The notes below the pieces were generated by a model. The model was not told the origin of the DNA. It worked only from the letters and a program-made list of their open reading frames with translations, and searched no databases. From assembly GCA_002384855.1 (NCBI GenBank), contig DGBP01000006.1, positions 1 through 64,000 of the forward strand: DNA of 64,000 nucleotides, read 5' to 3'. The position numbers and the translations under genes are program-made. The DNA is from Nocardioidaceae bacterium UBA4001 (lineage in GTDB: Bacteria > Actinomycetota > Actinomycetes > Propionibacteriales > Nocardioidaceae). Below are positions 32,373-41,157 of this stretch, in pieces; position 1 is the first letter of the stretch; each line of letters opens with the position of its first letter.

Positions 32373-35300
32373 ATGTCTGAGGCCGGTTCGCAGGAGCGTC
32401 GCCCTCGCTCGCGGCGACCCCGCGGCCGGAGGCGGCCCGACGGTCAGGGCGACCGTCGCGACCGCCGACACGACCACAGGCGCCGGGGCCTCAGCCCCGA
32501 GCAGGTCGAGACCAGGCGGGCCCTCGTGCCGGCGATCCACTACCCGCCCGAGCTCCCGGTCGCGGAGCGGCGCGACGACATCGCCGCGGCGATCCGCGAC
32601 CACCAGGTCGTGATCGTGGCGGGCGAGACGGGGTCGGGCAAGACCACCCAGCTGCCCAAGATCTGCCTCGAGCTCGGCCGAGGTGTGCACGGGTTGATCG
32701 GACACACGCAGCCGCGGCGTATCGCCGCTCGCAGCGTCGCGGAGCGGATCGCCGAGGAGCTCGGCACCGAGCTGGGCAGCACGGTCGGCTACCAGGTCCG
32801 GTTCACCGACCGCTCGGGCGCGGACACCCTGGTCAAGCTGATGACCGACGGCATCCTGCTCAACGAGCTCCAGCACGACCGGATGCTGTCGGCCTACGAC
32901 ACCTTGATCATCGACGAGGCGCATGAGCGCAGCCTCAACATCGACTTCATCCTCGGCTACCTCCAGCAGCTGCTGCCCAGGCGCCCCGACCTCAAGGTGA
33001 TCATCACCTCCGCGACGATCGACCCGGAGCGCTTCGCACGCCACTTCGCGCAGGCCGACGGCACACCGGCGCCGATCGTCGAGGTGTCGGGGCGGACCTA
33101 CCCCGTCGAGGTGCGCTACCGGCCACTCGTGGAGGAGACCTACGACGACGACGAGGGCGAAGCGGTCGTCCGCGACCAGACCGAGGCGATCGTCGACGCG
33201 GTGCAGGAGCTCCTCGCGGAGGGCCCGGGCGACATCTTGGTGTTCCTCCCCGGTGAGCGGGAGATCCGCGACACCGCCGACGTGCTCCGCAAGGCCCGGC
33301 CCCGCCGGGTGGTCGACGAGTTCGATGTCGTGCCCCTCTACGCCCGCCTGTCGAGCGCCGAGCAGCACAAGGTCTTCGCGCGACACACCAAGCGGCGGGT
33401 CGTGCTCGCCACGAACGTCGCCGAGACCTCGCTGACCGTGCCGGGGATCCGGTACGTCGTCGACTCCGGCTTCGCCCGCATCTCTCGGTTCTCCTTCCGC
33501 ACGAAGGTGCAGCGGCTGCCGATCGAACCGATCAGCCAGGCCTCGGCGAACCAGCGCAAGGGCCGGTGCGGCCGGGTCGAGGCCGGCATCTGCATCCGGC
33601 TGTACTCCGAGGAGGACTTCGAGTCCCGGCAGGAGTTCACCGACCCCGAGATCCTGCGCACCAACCTCGCCTCGGTCATCCTCCAGATGACCGCGCTGGG
33701 CCTCGGGGACGTCGGCCGGTTCCCGTTCGTCGACCCTCCGGACCAGCGCAACGTCAAGGCCGGCGTCCAGCTGCTGGAGGAGCTCGGCGCGCTCGACCCG
33801 CGCGAGAAGGACCCACGACGTCGGCTCACCCGCCTCGGTCGCCAGCTCGTCGTACTCCCCGTCGACCCGCGCCTGGCGCGGATGGTGGTCGAGGCAGACC
33901 GGCTCGGGTGCCTGCGCGAGGTGCTGGTGATCACCGCCGCACTGTCGATCCAGGACCCCCGCGAGCGGCCGGCGGAGCAGCGACCCCAGGCGGACCAGGC
34001 CCACGCGCGCTTCCGCGACGAGACCTCGGACTTCATGACGCTGCTGAACCTGTGGCGCTACGTCAAGGAGCAGCAGCGTGCGCTCTCCTCGAGCGCGTTC
34101 CGGCGCATGTGCCGGAGCGAGTACCTCAACTACCTGAGGATCCGTGAGTGGCAGGAGCTCGAGGCCCAGCTACGCCAGGTGGCCAAGCAGCTGAAGCTGA
34201 CGGTGCCCCCTCCCGCGGACGTCCCCGACGCCGACGCGATCCACCAGGCACTGCTGTCGGGGCTCCTCTCGCACATCGGGCTGCGCGACCCCGACCCCTC
34301 GACAGGCTCAGGACAACGCCGCAGCGACTACCTCGGCGCACGCAACGCGAAGTTCGCGATCTTCCCGGGTTCCGGGCTGTTCAGGAAGCAGCCGCAGCTG
34401 GTGATGTCCGCCGAGCTCGTCGAGACCACACGCCTGTGGGCCCGGGTCAACGCCGCCATCCGGCCCGAGTGGGCCGAGCGTCTCGGCGAGCACCTGGTCA
34501 AGCGGAGCTACTCGGAGCCGCACTGGTCCAAGAAGCGCGCCGCGGTGATGGCCCACGAGCGGGTGACGTTGTACGGCGTCCCACTCGTCGCCGACCGCCT
34601 CGTGTCCTACGGCAAGGTCGACCCGGCGCTGGCCCGCGAGCTGTTCATCCGGCACGCCCTCGTCTACGGCGAGTGGGAGACCCGGCACACCTTCTTCCAC
34701 CGGAACCGCGCGCTGCTCGAGGAGGTCGAGGAGCTCGAGCACCGGGCCCGTCGTCGCGACATCCTCGTCGACGAGCACACGCTGTTCGACTTCTACGACG
34801 CCCGGGTCGGCCCGGACGTCGTCTCCGGGGCGCACTTCGACTCGTGGTGGAAGCGGGCCCGGCAGCGCAGACCCGACCTGCTCACCTTCGACCCGGCGAT
34901 GCTGGTCAACCCCTCCGTCGACGAGGTCGTGGAGGGCGACTACCCCGACGTGTGGCGCGAGGCGGACCTGTCCTTCGCGCTCACCTACCAGTTCGAGCCC
35001 GGCACGGCCGCCGACGGGGTGACGGTGCACCTCCCCGTCGGCACGCTCAACCGGGTGGAGGCCGACCCGTTCACCTGGCAGGTGCCGGGCCTGCGTGAGG
35101 AGCTGGTGACCGCGCTGATCCGCGCGCTCCCGAAGCAGCTGCGGGTGAACTTCGTGCCCGCTCCGAACCACGCCCGCGCCTTCCTGGCGGCGGTGTCGCC
35201 GGGGGAGGAGTCGCTCCTCGACGCGCTCGAGCGCTTCCTCAGGTCGACCACCGGCGTCGTCGTACCCCGTGACGCCTGGGACTGGTCGAAGGTGCCCGAC

Positions 35301-36314
35301 CACCTGCGCCCCACCTTCCGCGTGGAGGACGAGAGTGGCGAGGTCGTCGCCGAGGGCAAGGACCTCGAGGCGCTGAAGGCGCCGCTGCGGCCGACGTTCG
35401 CCCGGGCGATGGCCGAGGCAGCCGAGGCCGGCGGGGTCACCGTGACCGGGCAGACCACGTGGACCTTCGGCACGATCGAGCCGACGTTCACCCAGCAGCG
35501 TGCCGGCCACGAGGTGCGGGGCTACCCCGCCCTGGTCGACGAGTCGCTCGTCAGCGGCGGCAGGCGGACCGTCGGGCTGCAGGTGTTCGGCTCCGAGGCC
35601 GAGCAGGAGGCCTCGATGCGGCTGGGCCTGCGCCGCCTCCTCGTGCTCGCCGTGCCGTCGCCGGTGAAGCAGATCGCCTCGGGGCTGTCGAACGCCGACA
35701 AGCTCGGACTGGCCGGGTCGCCGTACCCGTCCACCCAGGCGCTGCTGGAGGACTGCGTGGCCGCCGCGGTCGACGAGGTGGTGACCGAGCGGGGCCCGGC
35801 CTGGGACGAGGACGCGTTCGCCGCTCTCCTCGCGGCGGTCCGGGCCGAGCTCGAGCCACGGACCCGGGGGGTCGTGCACACGGTGGCCCGCGTGCTCGCC
35901 GTCTGGCGTGAGACCGACCGGATGCTGAGCGGCGCGGCCGACATGCAGATGCTCCCGGCGCTGGCGGACATGAAGGCCCAGGTCGGTCGGCTGGTGTACC
36001 GCGGCTTCGTCGCCGACGTGGGCTCGGCTCAGCTGAGGGAGCTGCCCCGCTACCTCAGCGCCGTGCGGCAACGTCGGGAGAAGCTGCCCGGACAGGTCGG
36101 CCGCGACCGGCTGCTGATGGACCAGATCGCCTCGGTGCAGGAGGCATACCTGCACCGGGTCGAGGCGCTGCCGGAGGGCCGGCCGCCGAGCGCCGGGCTG
36201 CGGAAGGTGCGGTGGATGCTCGAGGAGCTGCGGGTCAGCCTGTGGGCCCAGCAGCTCGGGACCGCCCATCCCGTGTCGGACACGCGCATCCGCAAGGCGC
36301 TCGACGCGGCCTGA
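32373..36314 (+). CDS. hrpA: ATP-dependent RNA helicase HrpA
   Basis: This 1313-residue DEAH-box helicase has Walker A GETGSGKTT near residue 85, DEAH motif IIDEAHER near 182, motif III SAT in ITSATID, and motif VI in NQRKGRCGRV. The HA2/OB region and the long DUF3418 C-terminal part of HrpA follow. It unwinds RNA in the cytoplasm. Near residue 645 (34295-34318) the chain contains PDPSTGSGQRR in a place where relatives, as I recall them, read straight from GLR to YLGARNAKF. It looks like a small repeat-type insertion in a surface loop (see findings). The start ATG opens a basic N-terminal extension. Confidence 0.95.
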   Translation: MSEAGSQERRPRSRRPRGRRRPDGQGDRRDRRHDHRRRGLSPEQVETRRALVPAIHYPPELPVAERRDDIAAAIRDHQVVIVAGETGSGKTTQLPKICLELGRGVHGLIGHTQPRRIAARSVAERIAEELGTELGSTVGYQVRFTDRSGADTLVKLMTDGILLNELQHDRMLSAYDTLIIDEAHERSLNIDFILGYLQQLLPRRPDLKVIITSATIDPERFARHFAQADGTPAPIVEVSGRTYPVEVRYRPLVEETYDDDEGEAVVRDQTEAIVDAVQELLAEGPGDILVFLPGEREIRDTADVLRKARPRRVVDEFDVVPLYARLSSAEQHKVFARHTKRRVVLATNVAETSLTVPGIRYVVDSGFARISRFSFRTKVQRLPIEPISQASANQRKGRCGRVEAGICIRLYSEEDFESRQEFTDPEILRTNLASVILQMTALGLGDVGRFPFVDPPDQRNVKAGVQLLEELGALDPREKDPRRRLTRLGRQLVVLPVDPRLARMVVEADRLGCLREVLVITAALSIQDPRERPAEQRPQADQAHARFRDETSDFMTLLNLWRYVKEQQRALSSSAFRRMCRSEYLNYLRIREWQELEAQLRQVAKQLKLTVPPPADVPDADAIHQALLSGLLSHIGLRDPDPSTGSGQRRSDYLGARNAKFAIFPGSGLFRKQPQLVMSAELVETTRLWARVNAAIRPEWAERLGEHLVKRSYSEPHWSKKRAAVMAHERVTLYGVPLVADRLVSYGKVDPALARELFIRHALVYGEWETRHTFFHRNRALLEEVEELEHRARRRDILVDEHTLFDFYDARVGPDVVSGAHFDSWWKRARQRRPDLLTFDPAMLVNPSVDEVVEGDYPDVWREADLSFALTYQFEPGTAADGVTVHLPVGTLNRVEADPFTWQVPGLREELVTALIRALPKQLRVNFVPAPNHARAFLAAVSPGEESLLDALERFLRSTTGVVVPRDAWDWSKVPDHLRPTFRVEDESGEVVAEGKDLEALKAPLRPTFARAMAEAAEAGGVTVTGQTTWTFGTIEPTFTQQRAGHEVRGYPALVDESLVSGGRRTVGLQVFGSEAEQEASMRLGLRRLLVLAVPSPVKQIASGLSNADKLGLAGSPYPSTQALLEDCVAAAVDEVVTERGPAWDEDAFAALLAAVRAELEPRTRGVVHTVARVLAVWRETDRMLSGAADMQMLPALADMKAQVGRLVYRGFVADVGSAQLRELPRYLSAVRQRREKLPGQVGRDRLLMDQIASVQEAYLHRVEALPEGRPPSAGLRKVRWMLEELRVSLWAQQLGTAHPVSDTRIRKALDAA
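34295..34318 (+). repeat. Small repeat-like insertion inside hrpA
   Basis: The bases ccctcgacaggctcaggac encode PSTGSGQ. The motif tcgacaggctcagg resembles the short, dispersed, partly palindromic repeats seen in many actinobacterial intergenic regions. It keeps the reading frame. Assignment to a repeat family is from memory. Confidence 0.45.
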
Positions 36315-36445
36315 TCACGACCGTCGACCAGCACCGCCCGAGCCCGGCCGGACCCTATGTCGCTGTGGTGCTCGTCCACGACTTCACCGGCATGAGCCGC
36401 GACCTGCGCGCGCAGGCCGACTGGCTGGCCGGCGAGGGTTTCGCG
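36315..36445 (+). pseudogene. N-terminal fragment of a dienelactone hydrolase-family gene
   Basis: Directly after hrpA, in another frame, the sequence encodes PSPAGPYVAVVLVHDFTGMSRDLRAQADWLAGEGF. This is the oxyanion-hole segment of dienelactone hydrolase-like alpha/beta hydrolases. Homology stops at about 36442, where the other strand begins to encode an ABC permease start. No in-frame ATG or GTG is obvious, and the catalytic cysteine/serine, aspartate and histidine regions are absent. Confidence 0.7.
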
Positions 36446-36525
36446 ATCCCGAAGATGATCACCGACCGGTCCCGCACTCGTTGGCGGAGGTCGGACACGG
36501 TCATCGTCCACAGCTGGCGCCACAT
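36442..36525 (-). pseudogene. 5' fragment of an ABC-2 type permease gene
   Basis: Two bases after the ABC ATPase stop, an ATG opens MWRQLWTMTVSDLRQRVRDRSVIIFGIA. This is the typical cytoplasmic start of ABC-2 export permeases that pair with this kind of ATPase. After residue 28 the homology ends abruptly at the same point where the opposing hydrolase fragment ends. The membrane part is gone, so the transporter lacks its permease here. Confidence 0.7.
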
Positions 36526-36527
36526 CG

Positions 36528-37469
36528 TCAGTCCCGCAGCGCCTTGCCCGTCAGGTGCAGGAACACCGACTCGAGGTCGGGGCGGGTCACCTCGACGTCG
36601 GTGAGGGTCATGCCCGCGGTGGCGGCGGTGACGATCGGGGCGAGCGCCGAGGGTGCGTCACGGACGGTCAGCCGCACCTCGTGGGCTGCGTGTGCCGCCC
36701 CCGCCACCGCCGGCAGCTGAGCGAGCTGCGCAGCGATCGCGGCGGTGTCGCCGCTCCCGGTGAGGCGTACGCCGTCGAGCCCGCCGGTCAGCCGGATCAG
36801 CTCGTCGCGGGTCCCCTCGGCCTGGATCCTCCCGGAGTCCATGATCGCGATCCGGTCGCAGAGGCGCTCCGCCTCCTCCATGTAGTGCGTCGTGTAGAGA
36901 ACCGCCATGCCCTCGACCGAGAGCGACTCGACCGACTCCAGGATCGAGTTGCGCGACTGCGGGTCGACGCCGACCGTCGGCTCGTCGAGGATCAGCAGGG
37001 TGGGCCGCTGCAGGAGGCCGATCCCGATGTTGAGCCGGCGCTTCATGCCGCCGGAGTACTCCTTGGTGGGGTCCTTCGCGCGGTCGGTGAGCCCGACGAG
37101 CTCCAGCACGGTGTCGACACGCCCGGCGAGTGCCTTGCCCTCGAGCCGTTGCAGCCGCCCGAAGAAGGTGAGGTTCTCGCGGCCGGTGAGCTCGGGGTAG
37201 ACCGCCAGGTCCTGCGGCACGAGTCCGATGTGGCTCTTGACCTCGACCGCGGCGGGGCCGATCGGCCGGCCCAGCACCGTGATCTCGCCCTCGTCGGGCG
37301 AGATGAGGCCTGCGACCATCGAGATGGTGGTGGTCTTGCCGGCCCCGTTGGGTCCGAGGAGGCCGAAGGTCTCGCCGGGCTCGATGGAGAACGACACCCC
37401 GTCCACGGCGGTGAGGTCTCCGAAACGACGCACGACCTGCGAGACCCGGAGCACGGGGTCGGCGGACAT
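36528..37469 (-). CDS. ABC-2 type transporter ATP-binding protein
   Basis: The 313-residue ATPase has Walker A GPNGAGKTT, signature YSGGMKRRLNIG, Walker B LLILDEPTVGVD, and a C-terminal extension typical of drug/export-type (DrrA/CcmA-like) subunits. It would energise export of an unknown compound. Its permease partner begins 2 bases downstream but is truncated after 28 residues, so the ATPase is probably orphaned and may be on its way to loss. Confidence 0.92.
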   Translation of the reverse strand: MSADPVLRVSQVVRRFGDLTAVDGVSFSIEPGETFGLLGPNGAGKTTTISMVAGLISPDEGEITVLGRPIGPAAVEVKSHIGLVPQDLAVYPELTGRENLTFFGRLQRLEGKALAGRVDTVLELVGLTDRAKDPTKEYSGGMKRRLNIGIGLLQRPTLLILDEPTVGVDPQSRNSILESVESLSVEGMAVLYTTHYMEEAERLCDRIAIMDSGRIQAEGTRDELIRLTGGLDGVRLTGSGDTAAIAAQLAQLPAVAGAAHAAHEVRLTVRDAPSALAPIVTAATAGMTLTDVEVTRPDLESVFLHLTGKALRD

Positions 37470-37537
37470 GAGGCGATCATGTCACGCCGGAGGGTCTCCC
37501 CGGATGGTTTTGGAACAGCGAGTCTCGTAAGACTGCG

Positions 37538-38056
37538 TCACAGGTCGTGGTGGGTGCGGGCCTCGCGGACCACGGCGTCGAACACGTCCTTGTCAAGGAC
37601 GGCCCCCTCGCGTCGTACCCCGTGCTCGTCGAGCCGCAGCAGCCGGTCGAGCCGCACCTCGCTGGGGCGGCGCTCGTGGTCCCAGTCGCCGGAGCCGATG
37701 TCCATCCAGTACCTGCCCCAGCGGGCCTCGTCCTCGGCGTCGAGGTCGTGGTCCTGGCTGGTCAGCTGCAGGGCCAGCAGGGTGGCGCCGTCGCGACCGA
37801 TGACCAGCACCGGCCGGTCCTTGCCCTGGGCGGGGTCTTCCTCGTAGGGGACCCAGGCCCACACGACCTCACCGGGGTCGGCCTCGCCGTCGAGCTCAGG
37901 GGCGTAGTGGACGCCTGTCTGCGTGTCAGCCGGGACCGACGTCGCGCTCGCGCTGCGGGGGACGAACGGCTCGGGTCGGGGCACGGTGCCGGGGGGCCCG
38001 GACGTGCCGGGGGTGTGGCTGAACATCGTGCGTAGTGCTCTCCCGAGACGGCTCAT
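37538..38056 (-). CDS. PemK/MazF-like toxin-family protein
   Basis: The 172-residue protein has a variable N-terminus and a PemK/MazF-like barrel: DPGEVVWAWVPYEEDPAQGKDRPVLVIGRDGATLLALQLTS, then WMDIGSGDWDHERRPSEVRLDRLLRLDE. MazF-type proteins are endoribonucleases. No antitoxin gene is next to it, so a stand-alone or house-keeping form is likely. ATG at 38056 is used; an in-frame ATG at 38074 is an alternative, and neither has a strong ribosome binding site. It is divergent from the NERD helicase gene by 58 bases. Confidence 0.8.
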   Translation of the reverse strand: MSRLGRALRTMFSHTPGTSGPPGTVPRPEPFVPRSASATSVPADTQTGVHYAPELDGEADPGEVVWAWVPYEEDPAQGKDRPVLVIGRDGATLLALQLTSQDHDLDAEDEARWGRYWMDIGSGDWDHERRPSEVRLDRLLRLDEHGVRREGAVLDKDVFDAVVREARTHHDL

Positions 38057-38114
38057 GCAGGCGACTGTAGCCATATCCGGCACGCTCACACCTGCGTGCG
38101 CGAGACTGTCGGGC

Positions 38115-39755
38115 ATGCCACGCCTCCCCGCCGACGAGCCGGTGCTGACCACCGCGAGCGAACGCACCGTGTGGGCGGCCCTGTGCGAGCAGGCCGGGGC
38201 CGACGACCTCGTGCTGCCCAACGTGCGGGTGACGTACAAGGGGGAGGACCGGGAGGTCGACTTCCTCGTCGGGTTCGCCGGCCTCGGCGTGGTGGCGCTG
38301 GAGGTCAAGGGCCGGAGCATCAGGTACGACGGAGACCGGTGGACCATCGAGCGTGGCGGCCGCCGGGTGCACGTCGACCCGGTTGCGCAGGCACGAGACG
38401 GGATGTACGCCGTCCGCGACTCGTTGTACCGCCACCCGCGCTGGGGGAGGCGGCCGCGGATCCGGTTCGGGCACGCCGTCGTGCTGCCCTTCGACACCGT
38501 CGAGCAGGAGTTCGGCCTCCCGGACTGTCCGCGGTGGCGGATCACCGATCGTGGCGAGATGGACGACCTGGTGCCACGCCTGCGGGCGGTCCTGGCGCAG
38601 CAGGAGAACGCCTACCGCGCCGCCGACCTCGACGACCTCGACACGATCCAGGAGTGGCGCTATGGCCGGATGCCCCTGCAGCGAGACCTGCTGGCCCTCG
38701 CCGACGACAGGGAGGCACACGCGGACCGGCTGACCCAGGACCAGGGAGCCCTGCTCGACGCGATCCGGCTGCTGCCCCGCGCGGAGATCCGCGGCGGCCC
38801 GGGCAGCGGCAAGACGTGGCTGGCGATGGAGCAGGCCCAGCGCCTGTCGCGCGACGGCAAGCGGGTGGCCCTGCTGTGCTACTCGCGTGGACTGGCCTCC
38901 TTCCTGCGACGCCGCGCGGAAGGCCTGTCCCGCAGGGCGGTACCGGCCTACATCGGCACCTTCCACGGGCTCGGGCTCGGTTGGGGCGTCGAGGAGCGGG
39001 GGGACGACGACAGCGACTTCTGGGAGCGGGAGCTCCCGGAGCGCATGGTGTCCCTCGCCGACGACCTGCCGGTCGGGCAGCGCTTCGACGCCGTCGTCGT
39101 CGACGAGGTGCAGGACTTCGCCGACTCGTGGTGGGACGCCCTGCTCGCCGCGCTGAAGGACCCCGAGACCGGCAACATCTACGTCTTCTCCGACGAGGGG
39201 CAGCGGGTGTTCGCGCGGTTCGGCGACGCGCCCGTGTCGATGCCGACCCTGCTGCTGGACCAGAACCTCCGCAACACCCGCCAGATCGCCGCGGCCTTCC
39301 AGTCGCTGGGCACCACCCGGATGCGGGCGGTGGGTGGCGACGGGCCGGAGGTGACCTTCGTCGAGTGCTCGGCAGAGGAGGCGGTGGACGTCGCCGACGA
39401 CCAGGTCGAGGCGCTGCTCGACACCTGGCGGCCCGAGGACGTCGCGCTGCTGACCACGGGGTCGCGGCACCCGTACCAGACTCACCTGCAGGAGACCCTC
39501 GGCCAGGAGGGGTACTGGCAGACGTTCTGGGAGAAGGACGACGTGTTCTACGGGCACGTGCTCGGCTTCAAGGGGCTGGAGCGGCGCGTCGTGGTGCTCG
39601 CCCTGAACGAGCCCGACCTCCGCGACCGGTCGCGCGAGCGGCTCTACGTCGGCATGTCCCGTGCGACGGACTGCCTCGTGGTGTGCGGCGACCCGGAGTA
39701 CGTCCGCTCGGTGGCCGGCGAGGCGACCCTGCGGAGGCTCAGGGGCACGCGTTGA
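38115..39755 (+). CDS. NERD-domain nuclease fused to a UvrD-like helicase
   Basis: The 546-residue protein starts with a NERD domain (about residues 12-140) that shows a PD-(D/E)xK-like core: REVDFLVGFAGLGVVALEVKGR with Asp49, Glu63 and Lys65. A superfamily 1 helicase follows: Walker A GGPGSGKTW near 227, Walker B VVVDEVQDF near 327, LDQNLRNTRQ, and motif VI ERLYVGMSRATD. It probably cuts and unwinds nucleic acid; a role in repair or defence is possible. The next gene overlaps its stop. Confidence 0.88.
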   Translation: MPRLPADEPVLTTASERTVWAALCEQAGADDLVLPNVRVTYKGEDREVDFLVGFAGLGVVALEVKGRSIRYDGDRWTIERGGRRVHVDPVAQARDGMYAVRDSLYRHPRWGRRPRIRFGHAVVLPFDTVEQEFGLPDCPRWRITDRGEMDDLVPRLRAVLAQQENAYRAADLDDLDTIQEWRYGRMPLQRDLLALADDREAHADRLTQDQGALLDAIRLLPRAEIRGGPGSGKTWLAMEQAQRLSRDGKRVALLCYSRGLASFLRRRAEGLSRRAVPAYIGTFHGLGLGWGVEERGDDDSDFWERELPERMVSLADDLPVGQRFDAVVVDEVQDFADSWWDALLAALKDPETGNIYVFSDEGQRVFARFGDAPVSMPTLLLDQNLRNTRQIAAAFQSLGTTRMRAVGGDGPEVTFVECSAEEAVDVADDQVEALLDTWRPEDVALLTTGSRHPYQTHLQETLGQEGYWQTFWEKDDVFYGHVLGFKGLERRVVVLALNEPDLRDRSRERLYVGMSRATDCLVVCGDPEYVRSVAGEATLRRLRGTR

Positions 39756-40669
39756 GCACACTGCGCGTGGCGACGTACAACCTCTATCTCGGCGCCGACC
39801 TGACCGTGGTCTTCGACGCCACCGACGAGGCCGACCTCGCGCGGAGGGCCCGTGTCGTGCACGACCAGGTCCTCGCGACGGACCTCGTCGCCCGGGCGGA
39901 GGCGGTGGCGCGCATCCTGGCGCGCGAACGGGTCGACGTCGTGGGCCTCCAGGAGGTCGCCCGGTGGTCGCGCGACGAGGTGGGTGAGCCGTGGCTGGAC
40001 TTCCTCGACGAGCTGCTGGCCGCGCTGGCCCGTGCCGGAGCGGCCTACGACGCGCACGCCGCCACGACGAGCTTCGCGGGCGGCGCCCAGGTGGCGGGTG
40101 GCGACGCCATGTCGGTGCTCGGCCGCAACGTGATCCTGGTCCGCCGTGACGTCGGGCTGCGGGTCCTGGGGTCGCGGGCGGGATCGTTCTGCCGCACCCT
40201 CGAGGTCGTGACGCCGATGCCCGGGCTCGTGCTCGGCATCGCACGCAGCTGGAGCTGGGTCAACGCCCAGGTCGGAGACCGCCCCCTCCGGTTCGTGAAC
40301 ACCCACCTCGAGGCGTGGGACGCGCAGGTGCGCGACGCCCAGCGCGACGAGCTCCTCGACGAGCTCGGCAGCCCCGAGATGCCCCTGGTGCTCGTGGGCG
40401 ACTTCAACGCCGCCCCGGCCGACGTCGAGATGCCGGCGGAGTACGTCGACGCATGGGCCGTCGCGGGGACCGGCGGGCCGGGGTGGACGTGCGGGCAGGT
40501 GGCCGACCTGACGGGGGAGTGCGCCCTGGCGACCCGGATCGACTACGTCTTCGTCCGCGGCCCGGTGGTCGATCGCTGCTGGGTCGTGGGGGACCACGAC
40601 GAGGAGCGGACCCCGGGCGGGTTGTGGCCCTCCGACCACGCAGGTGTCGTCGCCGACCTCACCCTGTGA
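39752..40669 (+). CDS. Endonuclease/exonuclease/phosphatase-family protein
   Basis: The 305-residue protein has the EEP fold: RVATYNLYLG, VVGLQEVARW with the metal-binding glutamate, FVNTHLEAW, LVGDFNAAP, TRIDYVFVRG, and WPSDHAGVVA with the terminal Asp-His pair. Family members cleave phosphodiesters in DNA, lipids or nucleotides. It starts with TTG at 39752, overlapping the helicase stop as TTGA, which implies coupled translation and a shared nucleic-acid job. Confidence 0.85.
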   Translation: MSTLRVATYNLYLGADLTVVFDATDEADLARRARVVHDQVLATDLVARAEAVARILARERVDVVGLQEVARWSRDEVGEPWLDFLDELLAALARAGAAYDAHAATTSFAGGAQVAGGDAMSVLGRNVILVRRDVGLRVLGSRAGSFCRTLEVVTPMPGLVLGIARSWSWVNAQVGDRPLRFVNTHLEAWDAQVRDAQRDELLDELGSPEMPLVLVGDFNAAPADVEMPAEYVDAWAVAGTGGPGWTCGQVADLTGECALATRIDYVFVRGPVVDRCWVVGDHDEERTPGGLWPSDHAGVVADLTL

Positions 40670-40719
40670 CGCCCGGAGGGGCTCGGCGGGTTGGTGCCTG
40701 CACAAGCGCCGCGTGGCGG

Positions 40720-41157
40720 TCAGGCCTCGGGGCGACGCCGCATCGCCTTGACGTCGCTGCGCCGCTTCTTGCCGGCGAGCCGTCGCTCCTTGGAGCCCCG
40801 GGTGGGTCGGGTCGTCCGCCGTCGCGGGGGCGGAGGGGCGAAGGCGCGTTCGAGCAGCTCGCCGAGCCGGGCCCGCGCGGCCTCGCGGTTGCGCAGCTGG
40901 GAGCGGTACTCCGACGCCACGACGCTGATGGTGCCGTCGACGACCCGCCCGCCGAGCCGGCCCTCGAGCCGGGCGAGCGCACGGGAGCGCAGGTGCTCGG
41001 GCACCGACGGCGACCCGGCGAGGTCGAAGAGCAGCTCGACACGGCTGTCCGCTGTGTTCACCGACTGCCCCCCTGGCCCGGAGGACCGGCTGAACCGCCA
41101 CGACAGCTCGTGCTCGGGGATGGTGACCCCGCCGGCACGGACCCCCTGGCTGCTCAC
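40720..41157 (-). CDS. arfB: Peptidyl-tRNA hydrolase ArfB (ribosome rescue factor)
   Basis: The 145-residue protein has the release-factor GGQ motif in SSGPGGQSVNTADSRVEL (Gly29-Gly30-Gln31) and a basic C-terminal tail (RGSKERRLAGKKRRSDVKAMRRR) that in ArfB enters the empty mRNA channel. It frees nascent chains from stalled ribosomes. The size and missing codon-recognition domains separate it from RF1/RF2. GTG at 41157 overlaps the kinase stop as GTGA. Confidence 0.92.
   Translation of the reverse strand: MSSQGVRAGGVTIPEHELSWRFSRSSGPGGQSVNTADSRVELLFDLAGSPSVPEHLRSRALARLEGRLGGRVVDGTISVVASEYRSQLRNREAARARLGELLERAFAPPPPRRRTTRPTRGSKERRLAGKKRRSDVKAMRRRPEA

Noticed and set aside
37538..38056. A complete toxin-antitoxin pair at the PemK/MazF-like gene
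   Set aside because: No small antitoxin-like frame lies directly upstream or downstream on the same strand.
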